64,000 nucleotides of DNA from Tretioscincus oriximinensis (taxonomy: Eukaryota > Chordata > Lepidosauria > Squamata > Gymnophthalmidae), in the NCBI GenBank assembly GCA_022410635.1, contig JAJVDF010000251.1, positions 1,336,908 to 1,400,907 on the forward strand. Reading direction: 5' to 3'. The number at the start of each line of letters is the position of its first letter. Within the stretch, counting starts at the first letter, position 1. Below are positions 47,660-60,649 of this stretch, one piece after another. The notes beneath the pieces were generated by a model. That model was not told the origin of the DNA. It saw nothing but the letters and a program-made list of their open reading frames with translations, and made no database searches. Both the position numbers and the translations under genes were made by a program.

Positions 47660-49469
47660 TTTACTTGTCTCTTCTTCTGTGCCTGGAGGAAGGGTGTGTC
47701 AGACAATCGGAAGAAGAAAAAGAATAAACACATTCACTGAAGAGGAAGATATACCCATGGTGCTGTGCCTTGGTTCTTTCTTCCCATTATTGTAGAAGTC
47801 AGAGCTCAGATACTTAGGAAAGATCCAGAAAGGAACAAAATATTGGCTTTGTTTCCTCAGTGGGAATGGATTATCCTCATCTTTGCTTCTTTGGGCAGCA
47901 GAAGGTCAACTATGGTCCTTGGTGGGACAATTAAATGTAAACGGGCAATGTTTTTTCTGGGTTTTGTCTACTGGAGGGTGTAGATTCTGCTGCTTTGTAC
48001 TATAATTTCACATTTGTCATCATCTATTTGGTCTGTCTTAAGAGCAACTATACCTGGAAGGAGGCGAGTTAATTTTATACAGGAGCAGAATGAGATATAA
48101 TAATAGCTGTGATTCACAGAACTCTTGGGCGGTTCTGTCATATTGGATTATAAATCTTCAGTAAATATCTTCCTCCTGTTAAGCACACATAAAAAGTTTG
48201 CATATTTCTTTAACATGGATCTTCATCAATCATTCCATTTAGACACAGCTACTATCATAATCTCTGCAATATGATTCTAAAACTTTTATTAATTGCATTT
48301 TATAACCATTTGAAATTATATTTTGAGACATTAATGCAAACACTCCTTTGGGTAGAAGAGGAAAGATGTAATTTGTGGCTTTCATAAAATGGTACAATTG
48401 TTACAGTGGTACAATGGTACAAGCCTTCTGTGCTTCCAACAAAAGTAAATTCACTTTCAAGTCATGGTGTTCTAGCTTTGTAAGAAATTTGGAACCATTT
48501 CAATTTTTAAAAATGCAGCTAAGCTCAAAAGAACCATAGCACTTTTTGACGACTTCTATCTAACTGACCTAGTGCATTCTAATATATTCACTTATAAAAT
48601 AGCTGTCTGCTGCTCCCAGATTTTAACAATAAACCTTTCAGGTAGAATAAAACTCTATTATATGCTGTTATTATAATTAGTAAATCATTATGTTGATGTT
48701 GTACTGGAAAAAAGCTCTCTTCTATGGGTTTGTGATTCTTCCTTTAGTGGAGTTATAAGCGAGTTTTGTTGAAGCATGTTGTTAATGTATTATAAATTAT
48801 TAAATGGAATAGACTAAAGAAACACAAACTCTATCTAGGCAGGCGGCTAGTAACAGTATAGATAGTACAGGAAAACTGAAAGGTCAGGACTAGTATGTTG
48901 TCTGATATAGTATTTTCTGTTTGGTGACATTTAATAATTTCCCTAGGCTTAAAAGTTATGATTTCATGTTCAACAGTGCCATTACACTAATTAAAAAATA
49001 TTTTTACGTTCCAGTGTTTTGGAGTTATGAAGTTGGGAGCTATAAGCTCTAATTCAGGATTCTTCTGAATTCAGGATTAAACAGTTCCCAATGTATATAT
49101 CCTACATAATATCCTTATATAGTTTTCACCAGATCCACCTATAAACTCACTCTACTTTTAAATGTTATTGCTTATTGTATATTATTTTGTAATATAGGAC
49201 CCATTGGGGGGAAATATGGGAGTTAAAATGGGTTTAACATTCACTTGTCCCATTGTTTTTTTCATTTAATCCAACGTGAAAACAATTTCCTCTTTGATTG
49301 ATCTCTGGGGGATTTCTGGGATTTTTCCCCAAAGAGCTGAGACAAAGAAGGGAAAAGCTATACAGCTTAATTCATCTCTTGCAATGATTTTGGCATTGTC
49401 CCATTTTTTTAAACAGTCTGCTGCCTGGACAAGGCATGGTTTGGAATGAGAACAGTCAAGGGGTGGGCT

Positions 49470-49730
49470 GTAGAAGAAGAAGAAGAAGAAGAAGAAGAAC
49501 TTGGTTCTTATACCCCGCTTTTCTCACCTTTCAAAGCGGCTCAAAGCGGCTTACAAGGATATATTTTTGCCCGAAGGTTTACATTCTTTCTTCCCCACCA
49601 GGCTATGGTGGTTCCCATGTATCTACTTGCAGTCAGTTGCAATTTCTTGCAATTCGTGCTTTCGAATAGCTGGGTTGGCTAGAGCTACAGGCTAGTGGAA
49701 GGTGCTCACCCCTCCCCACAATCCTCCCAC
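49470..49730 (-). mobile_element. tRNA-derived SINE, antisense, with (GAA)n
   Basis: Begins with about nine GAA units (49472-49499), the inverted (CTT) tail, followed by CTTGGTTCTTATACCCCGCT and later TCGAATAGCTGGGTTGGCTA. Ends near CACCCCTCCCCACAATCC without a clear tRNA head. Three overlapping open frames here are products of the repeat. Confidence 0.9.
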
Positions 49731-50028
49731 TAACATAGGGGGAACCAGTGGGTTCTGAAGCAGCAGTGGGGAGAGGTTATTTTGGTACTACCAGCTCTAT
49801 GTGATTAATGGCCAAAAGGCATGGTGTGTTAACAAGTAGGGTTTTTGTGTCTGTTTAGGGTTCCCAAGAGATCAATGGAACAGGTCTAAATACTTTTGTT
49901 TCATGACCTTTTAATTATCAGAATATAAAGGAGAAGTGAAGTTAATTGTGAAATTATATTAAGTGGCGTACTTAATTTTATGCTATGTGCTTTCTGAATA
50001 TTAATGATTTGGTGATGTCTTTTGACAG

Positions 50029-50177
50029 AGATTTTGTGGATGAAAAACTTGGAAGTAAATATGTAGTAGGGAGATCTCTGGATTTTGCAACATCTTTTGA
50101 AGAATCAGGACCTGAAACCCCAATGTTCTTTATTCTCTCACCTGGAGTTGATCCGCTGAAGGATGTAGAGAAGCATG
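50029..50177 (+). CDS. DNAH9: Dynein heavy chain exon 9 of window: AAA6 lid side
   Basis: It completes a split Arg codon, then reads [40 protein letters not shown] and PLKDVEKH. '[14 protein letters not shown]' is the signature strand of the D6 (AAA6) region. The exon ends one base into a Gly codon (G|GTATGA). Acceptor TCTTTTGACAG. Confidence 0.96.
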
Positions 50178-53134
50178 GTATGAAAAGTAGATCCAACATA
50201 ACAACTGTCTAACTGTTTTATTCTATCTTCATACTGTCTGTATATAACTTATAGAGAGACAATTTTGTCTCTCAGGGGGAAGCCACAAGTTGTTTTCTGT
50301 TGCCACTTTGACACAAACTGACCAGTAGAAAGTTGCTGACACTACCATCATCTCTGAATTTCCTGCTGCAACCGTCATAATCTTCTGAACCACTTTTCTC
50401 CTTCCAGTACTGCATCTACTCCTACACAACACCTTTTCTTTCTACTGTAGTGGTAGCTGCAGTGGCAGCAGTTCACTTCATGGCAGAAATCAGATTTATT
50501 TTCCCCAACAATCTGTTCTTCCCATAGCACATCTCACCACTACCACCACCACCACCCCAAACAACAATTTTCCTTTTTCCTACAGCTGCTAGGGCAAAAC
50601 CATAGAAGTTTTGTAGCAATTGCAAGACTTTCCTTCCTTTTTCTCCCCCTCTCTTTTTCCAATTCTCTGCTCTCTCTTACTAGTTGCTTCTGCTCTGCTT
50701 CAATAGTCAGTGTTTTAGTATTAGCATTAAAATTAGAAACATAATATCAATATTGTGATTTTTGTTCTAGCTTTTCTTTTATCTCTGTTGTTTGTACATG
50801 TTACTACTTTACTTTAAAAAAAAAACAAATCACTCAATTTCTGTGCCAGGTAGTGATGCCGGAATTGTGCCTCAGGTATTGACATATGCAAGTTGGAACA
50901 CTAAGCATATAAATGGGTTTGCATGACAAAGCCTTGCAGTTGACTTTTTATGTGTGAATGTGCCTCAAGGCTCATTCCCAATGTAACATATTGTATAATA
51001 TAGATCTCCATTTCAAAGTCCGATTTGGATGAGAGGATTTATTATTCAGCTGGTAGAGAAAGTTTTTTTGGTCATTCCATCCTATGCACAGTTGCTCAAG
51101 TATCACAGTCCAAACATGATATAGCTCTTCCTTTTCTATTCATCGTTATACAATAGTTTAGGAAGAAAAATATACGTTGGTGGTTGGTTGCAGCATCCAT
51201 TTTGACAATTGATGTTATCTCACCAATGTAGAATGCTGCCTTCCCTGTCTTCATAAACAAAGGAATTTATTGACAATTTCTGCATGTTCATGGGAATAAG
51301 GCTAGGTCCCTCGCAGAAATGCAGGATCTGCTCATGCTGTGATTGCTGAAGAACACTCTGTTTATAAGAGTTTTAGGATTGGAGTGCTCCCTATAAGAGG
51401 CAGTTTCAAAGTAGTCTCCCAGATGTTTCTGGCTCAGGCTGGTCTAGCTATCATTCATGTGGGTGGTTAAGCCAGACCATTTAACACTAACCTAGCTCCA
51501 TTAGTTGAACTCTAGAAATGCACTTTGGGATGCACTGCAAAGTTTCACCCAGTCTGCAAAAGTGGAAGTAGAGAAAGTTTCATTTCTGGAGTCAGGCCCA
51601 GTAGCCACTATGCTTGTTCCCCTAAAATGTCAAGTTTTAAATAGACAGTTTGAAACCACACAGATTAACACAGCTCTGTCTGGAAGAACAAATAAAGCTT
51701 TCACACAAGACAGCATGGTTGACTAAACTTTCACCAAAGACATACCAGCTGGGACTTTACAAGTTCTGGGACCATTTGGATCTAAAGCCAAGGAAGTCCT
51801 CAGAGAATGAGCTGTGGTCATAAAAGCCAAGAATGACTTGGCAGCTGTCTCGAACGCTAGATTTCCCCCTTACAGGGCTGCTCTTAAATATCAAGAATTA
51901 CCTAGCTTTACTGTGCCTCTGTACTTAAGAACAGCTTTTACAAAACCAAGTTTGACCTACATATAAAGATGAAACTTGGATGATACCAGAACATTCATAT
52001 CCACAATAGACTTTGTGTTTGCAGGGTTTCGTCTTGGAAGGTACTAGCAATTTTTTCATGAACTGCTCCTTATATCATATTAGGGAGAGTTACCTAGTAT
52101 CCCTGTTAGCAAAATGTCAGTCACTGAACAAAAAGGCTAAAGTTCACAGGATGTTGCAGGGAGTTGACAAAATTGTTATAATTCATAACCAGTTATCAGT
52201 TGTAATTCATAACTAGTCCAGCTATTCGAAAGCATGAATGGCAAGAAATTGCAACTGACTGCAAGTAGATACATGGGAATCATCACGGCCTGGTGGGGAA
52301 GATAGAAGGTAAGCTTTTGGGCAAGATACCTTTGTAAGCTGCTTTGAGACCCTTTGAAAGGTGAGAAAAGTGGGGTATAAGAAGCCAGTTTTTCTAGAGT
52401 AACAGCTTGTTTTAAAGAGAGAATGGATAGAGACTGAATGAATAAAGACATTAAGACTGAATGATATTTTTAAATGATAATTTTACCAGCTTCTTGTATT
52501 TAGTATGTCCCTTTTTATTTGTATAGATCTGTATTTTAGCAATTTTATGGTCTCAGGACTATTAATTAAACTTATTTATTACTTGCACTATAATTGAATT
52601 GTAGCTAGAAACAATTTGGAAATATATAACCTTATAGATTCTACATAGGATCTACTTTGCCTTGCCCAAAATTTAGTCTGCTTGCATCTGTATACCAAAT
52701 CAAAATGTCAAGTCAAATCTTTGAATGTTAGGTTGAAGCACCATTCCTCCCCAATTTTCAATTCATGTCCTATTTCTTTTGGAGATGCCTAGTTGATTTA
52801 CCCCTGGAATGACACAGATCGACTCTCCAAGGTCAAATAATTAGTTACGAATTTATATGAATGTGGTGTGTGCAGGAAGGAAGTTTAACTCTCTCTGTTA
52901 CAGATTATGATTATGTTTGTCAATTGCTCATTTAATTTGCTCTACAGGATAAAATGGCCCTGTTGGAAAAGGGATTTAGAAAGAATACATTCTAATAACA
53001 GTTAGAACAGTAATCTACTGTTTTCTCAGGTGAATTTTATAGTCCGTTCCTTCTAGCTGTAGTTTGTGATACTGCATACATGTGCTCTGTACAGTATGTG
53101 TGATTGGGTTGAAAAACTTCTTTTCTTCTTTCAG
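50178..53134 (+). other. Intron 9, 3.0 kb
   Basis: GT-AG intron. It has a (CCA)n-like patch near 50542-50556, an unrecognised open tract (51505-51726, 73 codons) and a SINE at 52213-52397. The donor GTATGA is unusual but the acceptor TTTTCTTCTTTCAG is strong. Confidence 0.7.
52213..52397 (+). mobile_element. tRNA-SINE, 5'-truncated, sense
   Basis: Runs from CTAGTCCAGCTATTCGAAAG through AAGAAATTGCAACTGACTGC and ends in GTGGGGTATAAGAAGCCAGT plus T-rich tail. Matches the 3' two-thirds of the 23412 copy. Confidence 0.88.
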
Positions 53135-53262
53135 GGAAGAAACTTGGCTACACATTTAACAATAGGAACTTCCACAACGTCTCACTTGGGCAAGGCCAGG
53201 AGGTCATAGCAGAACAGGCCTTAGACTTGGCTGCAGCAGAGGGACATTGGGTGATCTTGCAG
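53135..53262 (+). CDS. DNAH9: Dynein heavy chain exon 10 of window: end of AAA6
   Basis: It completes Gly, then reads [40 protein letters not shown] and LQ. 'N-V-S-L-G-Q-G-Q-E' and 'G-H-W-V-I-L-Q-N' are invariant in axonemal heavy chains. The donor follows CAG (GTACGA) in phase 0 and the next exon starts with Asn, rebuilding the motif. Confidence 0.97.
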
Positions 53263-54540
53263 GTACGATCTCTTTTTGTTATCAGGAAAATCTGATTGCC
53301 ATTGAGACACCTGTTGCAGAGATGAGATAAAACTGTGCCAGTGGTTAGACAGAAATGGCAAAAGATTAATAGTAGCAGAATTCCTGATGTTTCCTCTCTC
53401 TTTTGAAGATGTTTGGTATATGAACAATGAAAGTGTATCTACATTCTGTTCCAGAACCTAATGGCATCCACTAGTCTAATTATGACACTGAAGTTTTGTA
53501 TCAGCATGTTCTTAAATGCTGTTTCAACCAAAGCTGAGCAATATATAAACAAATTAACTCTGCTTGGTTGTATTTCATATATTTTAACAGCTCTCTCCTC
53601 AGGTAACCATGGATAGAAGCACTAGCCAATGTAGCATTAAAGCCCCAGATTTCATACCCAACTGTATTGTATCAGAGTTTGTCATATACTTTGAACTTTA
53701 CTTCATCATAGAAAGACTGTAGGTTGTCAAATGCTTTGTACTGTAGCATCACTGCACTTATGTTGCACCTTAAAATTTTGTCACCTATTCCAGAGCAAAA
53801 GCTTTCTGCAACTCACAATTCTTTAAATTTAATGTCTTACTATTTAAAATTACCCACTCAGTTGCTAAACAGNTGAAGGAAAAAACACACAAAAGAAAGA
53901 TCTTTAACCATTTTAGCTAGATGATTGTAACAATACTTCAGTTAATGATCTTCAGTCACACATGTACTATTCACCAGTCCTCAGTCCTGAAGAATAGAAG
54001 TTAAACCAGAAAAATAGGTTTTAAACAAGACCAAGGAAACACATTCAAAACCTGTTGTTCAGTCCTGTTGAATAGCACATGTAACTACAGCCTAAGTTGT
54101 TTTTTTTCATGGGCAGAAGATTCTTCTCAATAAAATCTTTGTCCATATTTGCAATTCTCAGTAATAATTTCTGTCCTTTATCTGTTGAATGCAAAGGGGG
54201 AAAGGATCAAAAGTGTTATAGAAAACATAGAGTGTTACATGTTTATGGCATCTATCTGTTACTTAAATAAACAGAACTGGTAAACCTTAATCCTTCCAGT
54301 TAATAGGAACCAATTTTTTGCTTATAAAGTGGGGATTCAGAAACTGGGAGGCAATAGAAGTATCGGTAATATATTTTTGAACAGATACCAGTAGGAAAAA
54401 TCTGAGTGCTTGTAAAGATGTTAACTCATAAAGTTGGAGTCTGTGAAGTGGGGTTTACCTGTACTTATTTCATGCAGTAAAATTTCAGAAGAGGAATCTT
54501 GATTTTTAAAAATAGTTATGAATCAATCTGAAAGGTCTAT

Positions 54541-54745
54541 TCATAGATTTCAGAGAAATAGCCATTAGTCTTAGTTCAGAAAGTCCAGTAAGGAGGCTAG
54601 TAGCATATGGAGACTAACAGGAGAAAGGTAAGTGGCATGAGTTTTCATAGACACCTGAAGAAGTAGACATGTCTTCGAAAGCTCATGCCACCTACCTTTC
54701 TTCTCTTAGTCTTCAAGTGCTACTACCTCCCTTGCTGGACTAATC
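54541..54745. mobile_element. Second Penelope-like fold-back element
   Basis: The leader CAGAGAAATAGCCATTAGTC and arms 54587-54654 / 54655-54740 mirror the 22345 element. Shared blocks include GGAGACTAACAGGAGAAAGG, GTGGCATGAG and CTTGCTGGACT. The left arm is shorter and more diverged. The flanks TCATAGATT and TCATGGATT may be a worn target duplication. Confidence 0.65.
54655..54680 (+). ncRNA. Hammerhead-ribozyme-like core, second copy
   Basis: CTGAAGA (54655-54661), hairpin GTAGAC-AT-GTCTTC (54663-54676, one mismatch) and GAAA (54677-54680). Same layout as 22461-22486. Helix II is weaker here. Confidence 0.4.
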
Positions 54746-56369
54746 ATGGATTGTTTATACCTACACATAGTATTCCAGTTAATGTAGCTGTAGATTATGT
54801 AGTCTGCATGAGATTAGCAGTAACTTGGATCAGATCTGTACCAAGAGACCTCTAATCCAGAATAGTGGTTGATTATATTAATTGATGCTACATTTGTATC
54901 AGTTCTATCTGATTTGGATTATGCAGTGGTGAATTCATATGTGGACCAGATCAGAGTGAGCATGGGTGTGCCCTCAAGGACCATGCATCAAATCTACATT
55001 GTAGCATATTTTTTACTTTTCAATTGCGGTCCTAAAAATATAGATTGTGGTTGTTTTATTGTCTCCAGGATTGTGAAACCCCAAAATAAAGCTGTTTAAT
55101 GACAGTAGTGTCTGACTGTGTGGTATTCAGTTATTCTATATAATGACATTGACATACGTTGTCTCTTTAGGTTGAAGCTAGGCTATAACTAGATTTTTTT
55201 TCTTGATCAGTCAAGTGCATTCCTTCCTTTAAAAATTGGGATGAACGGAAAGCAAATGTCCACAATTTTTGCTTACTTCATCATCTTGATGAAGAAAAGT
55301 CTGGAAAATTTTCCCAAGCAAAGAAGAGACCCAGTATTATGTTTTGCTTCTCTGATTTTTACCCAGATGATAGGTTTATAGGTCTGGGACTATCCCATGA
55401 ATAAACAAGAGACTGTGTTGTCTTGATGATACATTCAAATGCCTGACATGCTGTATTGTGCACAGTTTGTACTGTACCAAAAAGATGGAATAAATGTCTC
55501 TCTGTCTCCAGCTCTAAACACAGTTTTTTCTGTTTTGTATGCTCTGTATGGCAAAGGTTCCTACTGCTTGGGAATTCATTATGATGAACTCAAACCTCTT
55601 TCTCGATATCTGGAACAGTTCTTATCAGCATGGCTTTCTTTCTAACCCAAGATCTCGTGAGGATTCTTCTGGAGTGGTGAAATGTGAAATGTGAAAATTT
55701 TAATCAGTGGATGTTTCTGCTGGTGCTGTCAGACTCCTCTCAGTTTGGATTCTCAATGTGCTTTTCGAGGTTCACTTGATTGCATTTCATTTGAAAAGAA
55801 CAACACATTAATCAATGTTTTCTAAAGTTCGCTTGAAAATACTTGACAATGTATCCTGAAGGAATTATAGGGATACGTAACATCGTAATTAGAGTCATGC
55901 TAGCTTGTGGTATAGCAATGAACTTGGCTATGGAGAATTTGGATGACACAACTGGTTGTGTTATAAATTAGAGTTGGAGACTCAACATTGCTACTCTTAA
56001 GCTGCGGTCACACTGTTACTTTTAAGCCATCTTAAATGGCAAAGAACGGGGTTAGTTCCTTTTTTCTGTGCAAAACCTCACACTTTGGGACTGAAATTGA
56101 ACTGAACATGGTTTAAAATAAAAGCCTTAGCTTTTTTCATCCATATCTATGATATTTCCAATATAGTGTTATTGTAGAAAGTCCACGTCTGTGTCTACCT
56201 GTTCTTTCCATCGTTCTTCCTTTTGATGCTAGTCAAAAGCATGCAAAAAAACCCCAAGGGTAATTTGCTTGGCCCATAGATATGTGCATGAGGAACAAAC
56301 ATGGAAGCAACAAACAGGCTCAGATAAGAGCACATGATTGGGGCTAGCAATTAGGCGAATTGTGGATTT

Positions 56370-56640
56370 ATTTATTAACATTTATGTTCTGTCCAATACC
56401 CAAAGGTCTCAGGCCAGATCACAATAAAAACAGATTAAGTAGAACAATTACAAATCGAACAGCACTGTAAAAATTAATCAAAACACTGATTAAACAATAA
56501 CTGAAATTAAAAACAGATAATCCCCTCCCTACTCCAACCCCACACCACTTCCTCTCTCTCTGCAGGACCAGTAAATGTTAAAGTGGCTCCTGGCGGTACA
56601 GGGCTCAGTCCTGTGAGGCCCTAGTGAATCCTTCCCACTG
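56370..56640 (-). repeat. Interspersed repeat, antisense, copy related to 12096
   Basis: TTTATTTATTAACATTTATG, CCAAAGGTCTCAGGCCAGATCACAATAAAA and downstream A-rich sequence follow the same block order as 12096-12370. Family not determined. Confidence 0.5.
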
Positions 56641-58035
56641 CCAAAGTTTCCGGAGGCTGCAGAGGTTCTAGAGGAACTTGACATAGACCTTTGTTTATGG
56701 ACTTCACCTGCAATTGACTGATGCTGTGTGAGCAGGTTAATGGATTAAATGGCCATTGCTCTGACTCTGTTTACCAGTAAGGTTGAGGAATACGTACATT
56801 TTTACACTACGTGAAATTGTGGGTTTAAATTTTCCTCTTATTCTTTTAAGCCCAAATTCTAGCATAATAACGGTTATAATAATTCCCATGTTTACCTGGA
56901 ACGGACCGAGCTCATCTTAATTTAACCACCATCTCTCTCCATTAGTTGGAATGTCACCTCCTTCACTCAGTGATTTAATTGAATTCCTGAGTGCCTTTTC
57001 ATTTTCATACTTTGTTGCTTCACTGAGCTGGATTCCTGTACTAAATTAAGTAACAATGAGCTACTCGACCAGAGCAATGCACCAAGCAAAAACTTGGCAG
57101 AGATTTCTTTATTGCATGTTAAATAATTGGATTGCATGTTAAACACTTGGGTAGAGAGTAAGGGATTTTTAATACAAACAAGCCAAAACTCAACTTTTCT
57201 AAGCTTTGTACAGTATGCTAAAACAAATTTATTGCATTCAAGGTAACCTTGAATTCTTTACCAGCCAAATTAGAATTTCATGTTTGTAAATTAGGTAGAT
57301 TTGCATGCATTTGCACAGACATAAATGCACTTCTTTTGCATAGCTGGTTTTGCTAATCTTTGGTGAGATGATGAGGCATGTTTCAGGAACTGATCTGCAC
57401 TCTGAACTCTAGGGCACTGTGNCTAAAGTTTTCGTTTGTTATCTTTTGATTTTTGTCTTTTCAAAACAAAAATAGCGGGTTTCTAGATACTTTTTTCTAG
57501 GGGACTGCGTGCCACCTATTAGTCCCAACAGGTATGAGGGTTAAAAGTAGATGTGTGATGAGAGCAAGTAAAACAAGTTACTGAAGCAGGTTTTAAAAAA
57601 ACCCACCCCAAAACCTCTATAAGAACACACTTAAGGAAATGACCATTCACAAATATTTTCCTTGAAATTTTGCTAGGCATATGTCTATGAAGCAAATGGT
57701 GAATGTTTCCTTAAGAATATGATTCTTGTAGAGATTTTATTTTCGTTGTGTGTGAGTTAGATGTCAGTTGTGCAAATAAAGCAAGACATCTTTGGAAAAA
57801 TCTACTTTTTCTCAGAATACTCCTTGTGAATTGTTGGAAATTAAAAGGGGTTATCTTTTTTGGGGTGTGTATGACTTTGATGAGTGGATCTATGATTAAA
57901 CAAATTACTGGATCGTGTGGTGTTATTTGAAGAAGTAACCATAGCAATACCTACATTTTGGTGACATATTCTACTTTGTAAGATGCCAAACCTTTAAAGT
58001 CTTATTTTCTCAAGAACATTCGGATACTTGCTTAC

Positions 58036-58036
58036 G

Positions 58037-58076
<40 letters not shown>
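58036..58076. repeat. (GT)n microsatellite followed by (AG)n
   Basis: Fourteen GT units (58036-58063) then TAAGAGAGAGAGAGA. Open frames through it are not coding. Confidence 0.95.
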
Positions 58077-58077
<1 letters not shown>

Positions 58078-59988
58078 TTTGAATTATGTCCCAGTCAGTT
58101 GCACATCCATTCAGCTTCTTTTGATTGCTATATGCAATTGTGTCGGGGCAGATTCACTCGTTTTGACACTCCTTCCACATGTCAGTGCAGCTTCAGGTGC
58201 ACTTTTCATTTTCAGAAGAGATTTCTGTATAATTTGCAACAATCTAAAATAACTGCATCCCACAATGAATGACAGCAAATCCTTTACAAGGAAAAAGAGA
58301 AAAATTGTACTTTAAAGACAGTCCAGGTGAAATGCAGCGTAAACTAACAAACATCTTCTGTAGGTTGATTGTATGAGAAAGACCTTCCTTGTACTAGAGA
58401 TTGAAAGGGACATGGGTTCAGAATGTGCTTTTGGGGGAGGGAACTGAAGGTGAACAAAGGAAAGTTTAAAGTCAAGGTTTGGTCAAAGCCAGAGGTGAAA
58501 GAGACTCCTAGACAGTTCCATCTCATCTCCAACCAATGGAATGAAAATGAAAACACCAGATACTGCCTGATCATTATATTCATAGAAGATGCTGTTCTGA
58601 GATTTCAGTCAAAAAGCTTAAGCTCTGAAGTGGTGTTTTCACTGTGTTGAATAAATATTGTGTTCCTCAATGTTTTACATCTAAAAACTCAAGAGATTTG
58701 GCTTGTTCTTAAGAATTCTGGGGGAGCTACTCTCTAGTGTGATTGAAGTGGGAAAGATTTTATAAGTCTTTGCAGTTTGCTGCATTAAGGTGTTACAGAC
58801 CCTTTTCCTGCTCCACTTAACATTAATATCCAAGGCACACAGTTCTGGGCTCGTGTCCAGGATCTGTGATGTGGACAGGCGAAGCACATAGTAAAGTGAT
58901 TTGTTACACTCTGTGTCTAGGTCCCAATTTTTATTTATCGTAATGCATGTCAACATTTTCCTGAGCCACTGCCAAGCATACTGTGACTGTTGGCACAGTT
59001 AGGGTGTATTCTCCAGGGATGAAATCAGTGCCGCACTATGCACCGATCTACAGGTTTTACAGTTTAGTTGTACATCAGTCTAATCCTGTAGCTGTGAATC
59101 AGTGTAAGGACTTCTAACCATTGAGTAAAAATGTCAGCCTAATCTGTCCCAGAGCATTTGTAACCTTTTTGCTAAGCAAGGAGAAAAGATGTCTTATTCT
59201 GTTGTGCCCAATTTATATTTCATATTTCCGTTTCCTTCGTGTATTCATTCTTGATGACATTCAGATAGTAGAAGAGGAGGTGGGAGTAATATGGGTAGCC
59301 GGCACACAGAGAGGTGACTTCAAATATTTTTTTAAAAACTATGGAAACTAATTTCCCCCCTTCGGTCCATTTGTCAGTAGTGGAGGCCTAATCACTTAGC
59401 TTCTCCAATTTGGCATTTGAGGATCATAATCACTCATACTGTGAATGAGTCAGAATCAGATTTTCTTTTCTTCTTGTTGTGAAACAGTCTGTCAGAATTC
59501 AGGGCAGCAGGATAACTTTCCTTGGAGCTATTGAAATACATCAGTAAACTATGGGAATGGCTGTAGTTAGTATAGAAAATTATACATTCCAGAAGGTAGG
59601 CTGTTAATCCACAGCCTCTATATGGAAGTAGACAAAGGTAGGAAAATCCACTTCTATTTATTTTCCAAAAAAACCATATAGGGATGCCCATAGTAGGTAT
59701 CCATGCAGTCAACAGTCAACCAGTAATTACCATGACTTGTTGACTTCCAGTAGCAACAACAGTGTCTCAACTACAGTTACAGATTGATAAATGATTAAAT
59801 CATAGAAAGCATTCTTAAAGTTTCTGTTCCTATTCAAAATATCATTCCTAACTGTTCTATGCTTTTGGCAGCTGTGGTATTAAAACTGAAAAGGACTTTG
59901 GAATCCAGTACCAATGTCAAGATCTAATGAGGGTAGTGCAAAGACTAGCATCGCAGGGCCTAGCCACACATCTACTTTTAAACCTTAC

Positions 59989-60062
59989 TGAGTCTTGAAG
60001 AATGAGCTTAATCCAGTTCAGAAAAAAACCCCACTCTTGAATTAAGCCCATTCTTCAGGACT
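59989..60062. repeat. Imperfect 22-bp stem hairpin
   Basis: AGTCTTGAAGAATGAGCTTAAT and ATTAAGCCCATTCTTCAGGACT are inverted around 30 bases. Similar wording (CAGTCCTGAAGAATAG) occurs near 53982, hinting at a shared MITE family. Confidence 0.55.
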
Positions 60063-60304
60063 GAAGAAAGTTTTTAAAAATATGGGTGACCAGGGCCACA
60101 AGGAGTAGCTACCTGCTGATGCATACCTTACAATGTGGCAGTTGGTTTTCCCATAGCACAAACCAATATTGTAAAAGTATAGAAGTCTGATGTAAATGCT
60201 ACCATGAAGAGGAAGTCTATATCAATGTGTTGCAAAGGAGAGATCTTGTCTGCCAATGTATGGCTGTAGTTACACACATGCTTTTAAGGTATCTTCAGTC
60301 CTGA

Positions 60305-60548
60305 TTATTTTTTTATTTACTTGGTTGGTTGTACTTACATCCCACCGCCCAAAGGTCTCGGGGCCACCAATCAAAGCTCATAGCTTTTGTTGCTTTCTCC
60401 ACAACATTCTATGGCGAAAGCAAGGCTGAGAGAGTTCTAAAAAGCTGTGATTGGCCAGGTTCACCCAACTGGCTTCTTGGAGCAGTATGGAATCGAACCA
60501 GGAGACTACCAGTTAAGAGTCCATCACACTAACCATTACACCAAACTG
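60305..60548 (-). mobile_element. tRNA-derived SINE of a second type, antisense
   Basis: The minus strand begins with TTTGGTGTAATGGTTAGTGT (A box) and CTCCTGGTTCGATTCC (B box). It continues GGTGAACCTGGCCAATCACA (CORE-like block) and ends GGGATGTAAGTACAACCAACC with an A/T-rich tail. The head differs from the 23412 family, being closer to classic Sauria-type SINE heads. The reverse complement of the B box accounts for the tRNA-like signal here. Confidence 0.85.
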
Positions 60549-60649
60549 TTATCATATATATATAATTCTCAAAACTAACTATTTGTATAATGTGAAAACA
60601 ATGGCTTCTATTATTAAATAAAATTTTCCTTGTCTAGAATCAATGAACT

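Larger units (their letters stand above)
44151..50028 (+). other. Intron 8, 5.9 kb
   Basis: GT-AG intron with a CR1 3' fragment, small hairpins (44847-44898 and about 46093-46165), a Tc1-like MITE and a SINE. The rest, including 44910-46080, 46740-47580 and 47670-49460, has no recognised feature; open frames up to about 78 codons look random. Confidence 0.65.

Noticed and set aside
49436..49695. Three overlapping frames beginning with poly-Arg or poly-Glu
   Set aside because: They are translations of an antisense SINE with its (GAA)n tail.
51505..51726. 73-codon open frame with protein-like composition
   Set aside because: No recognised domain, no splice sites in frame, and the frame ends without continuation that can be linked to a known gene.
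53982..54110. Possible MITE sharing CAGTCCTGAAGAATAG and TACAGCCTAAG with other introns
   Set aside because: Similarity is limited to short phrases and the ends are not defined well enough to call an element.
60480..60545. tRNA-like A and B boxes on the minus strand
   Set aside because: They belong to a SINE head followed by a SINE body, not to a tRNA with a foldable acceptor stem.
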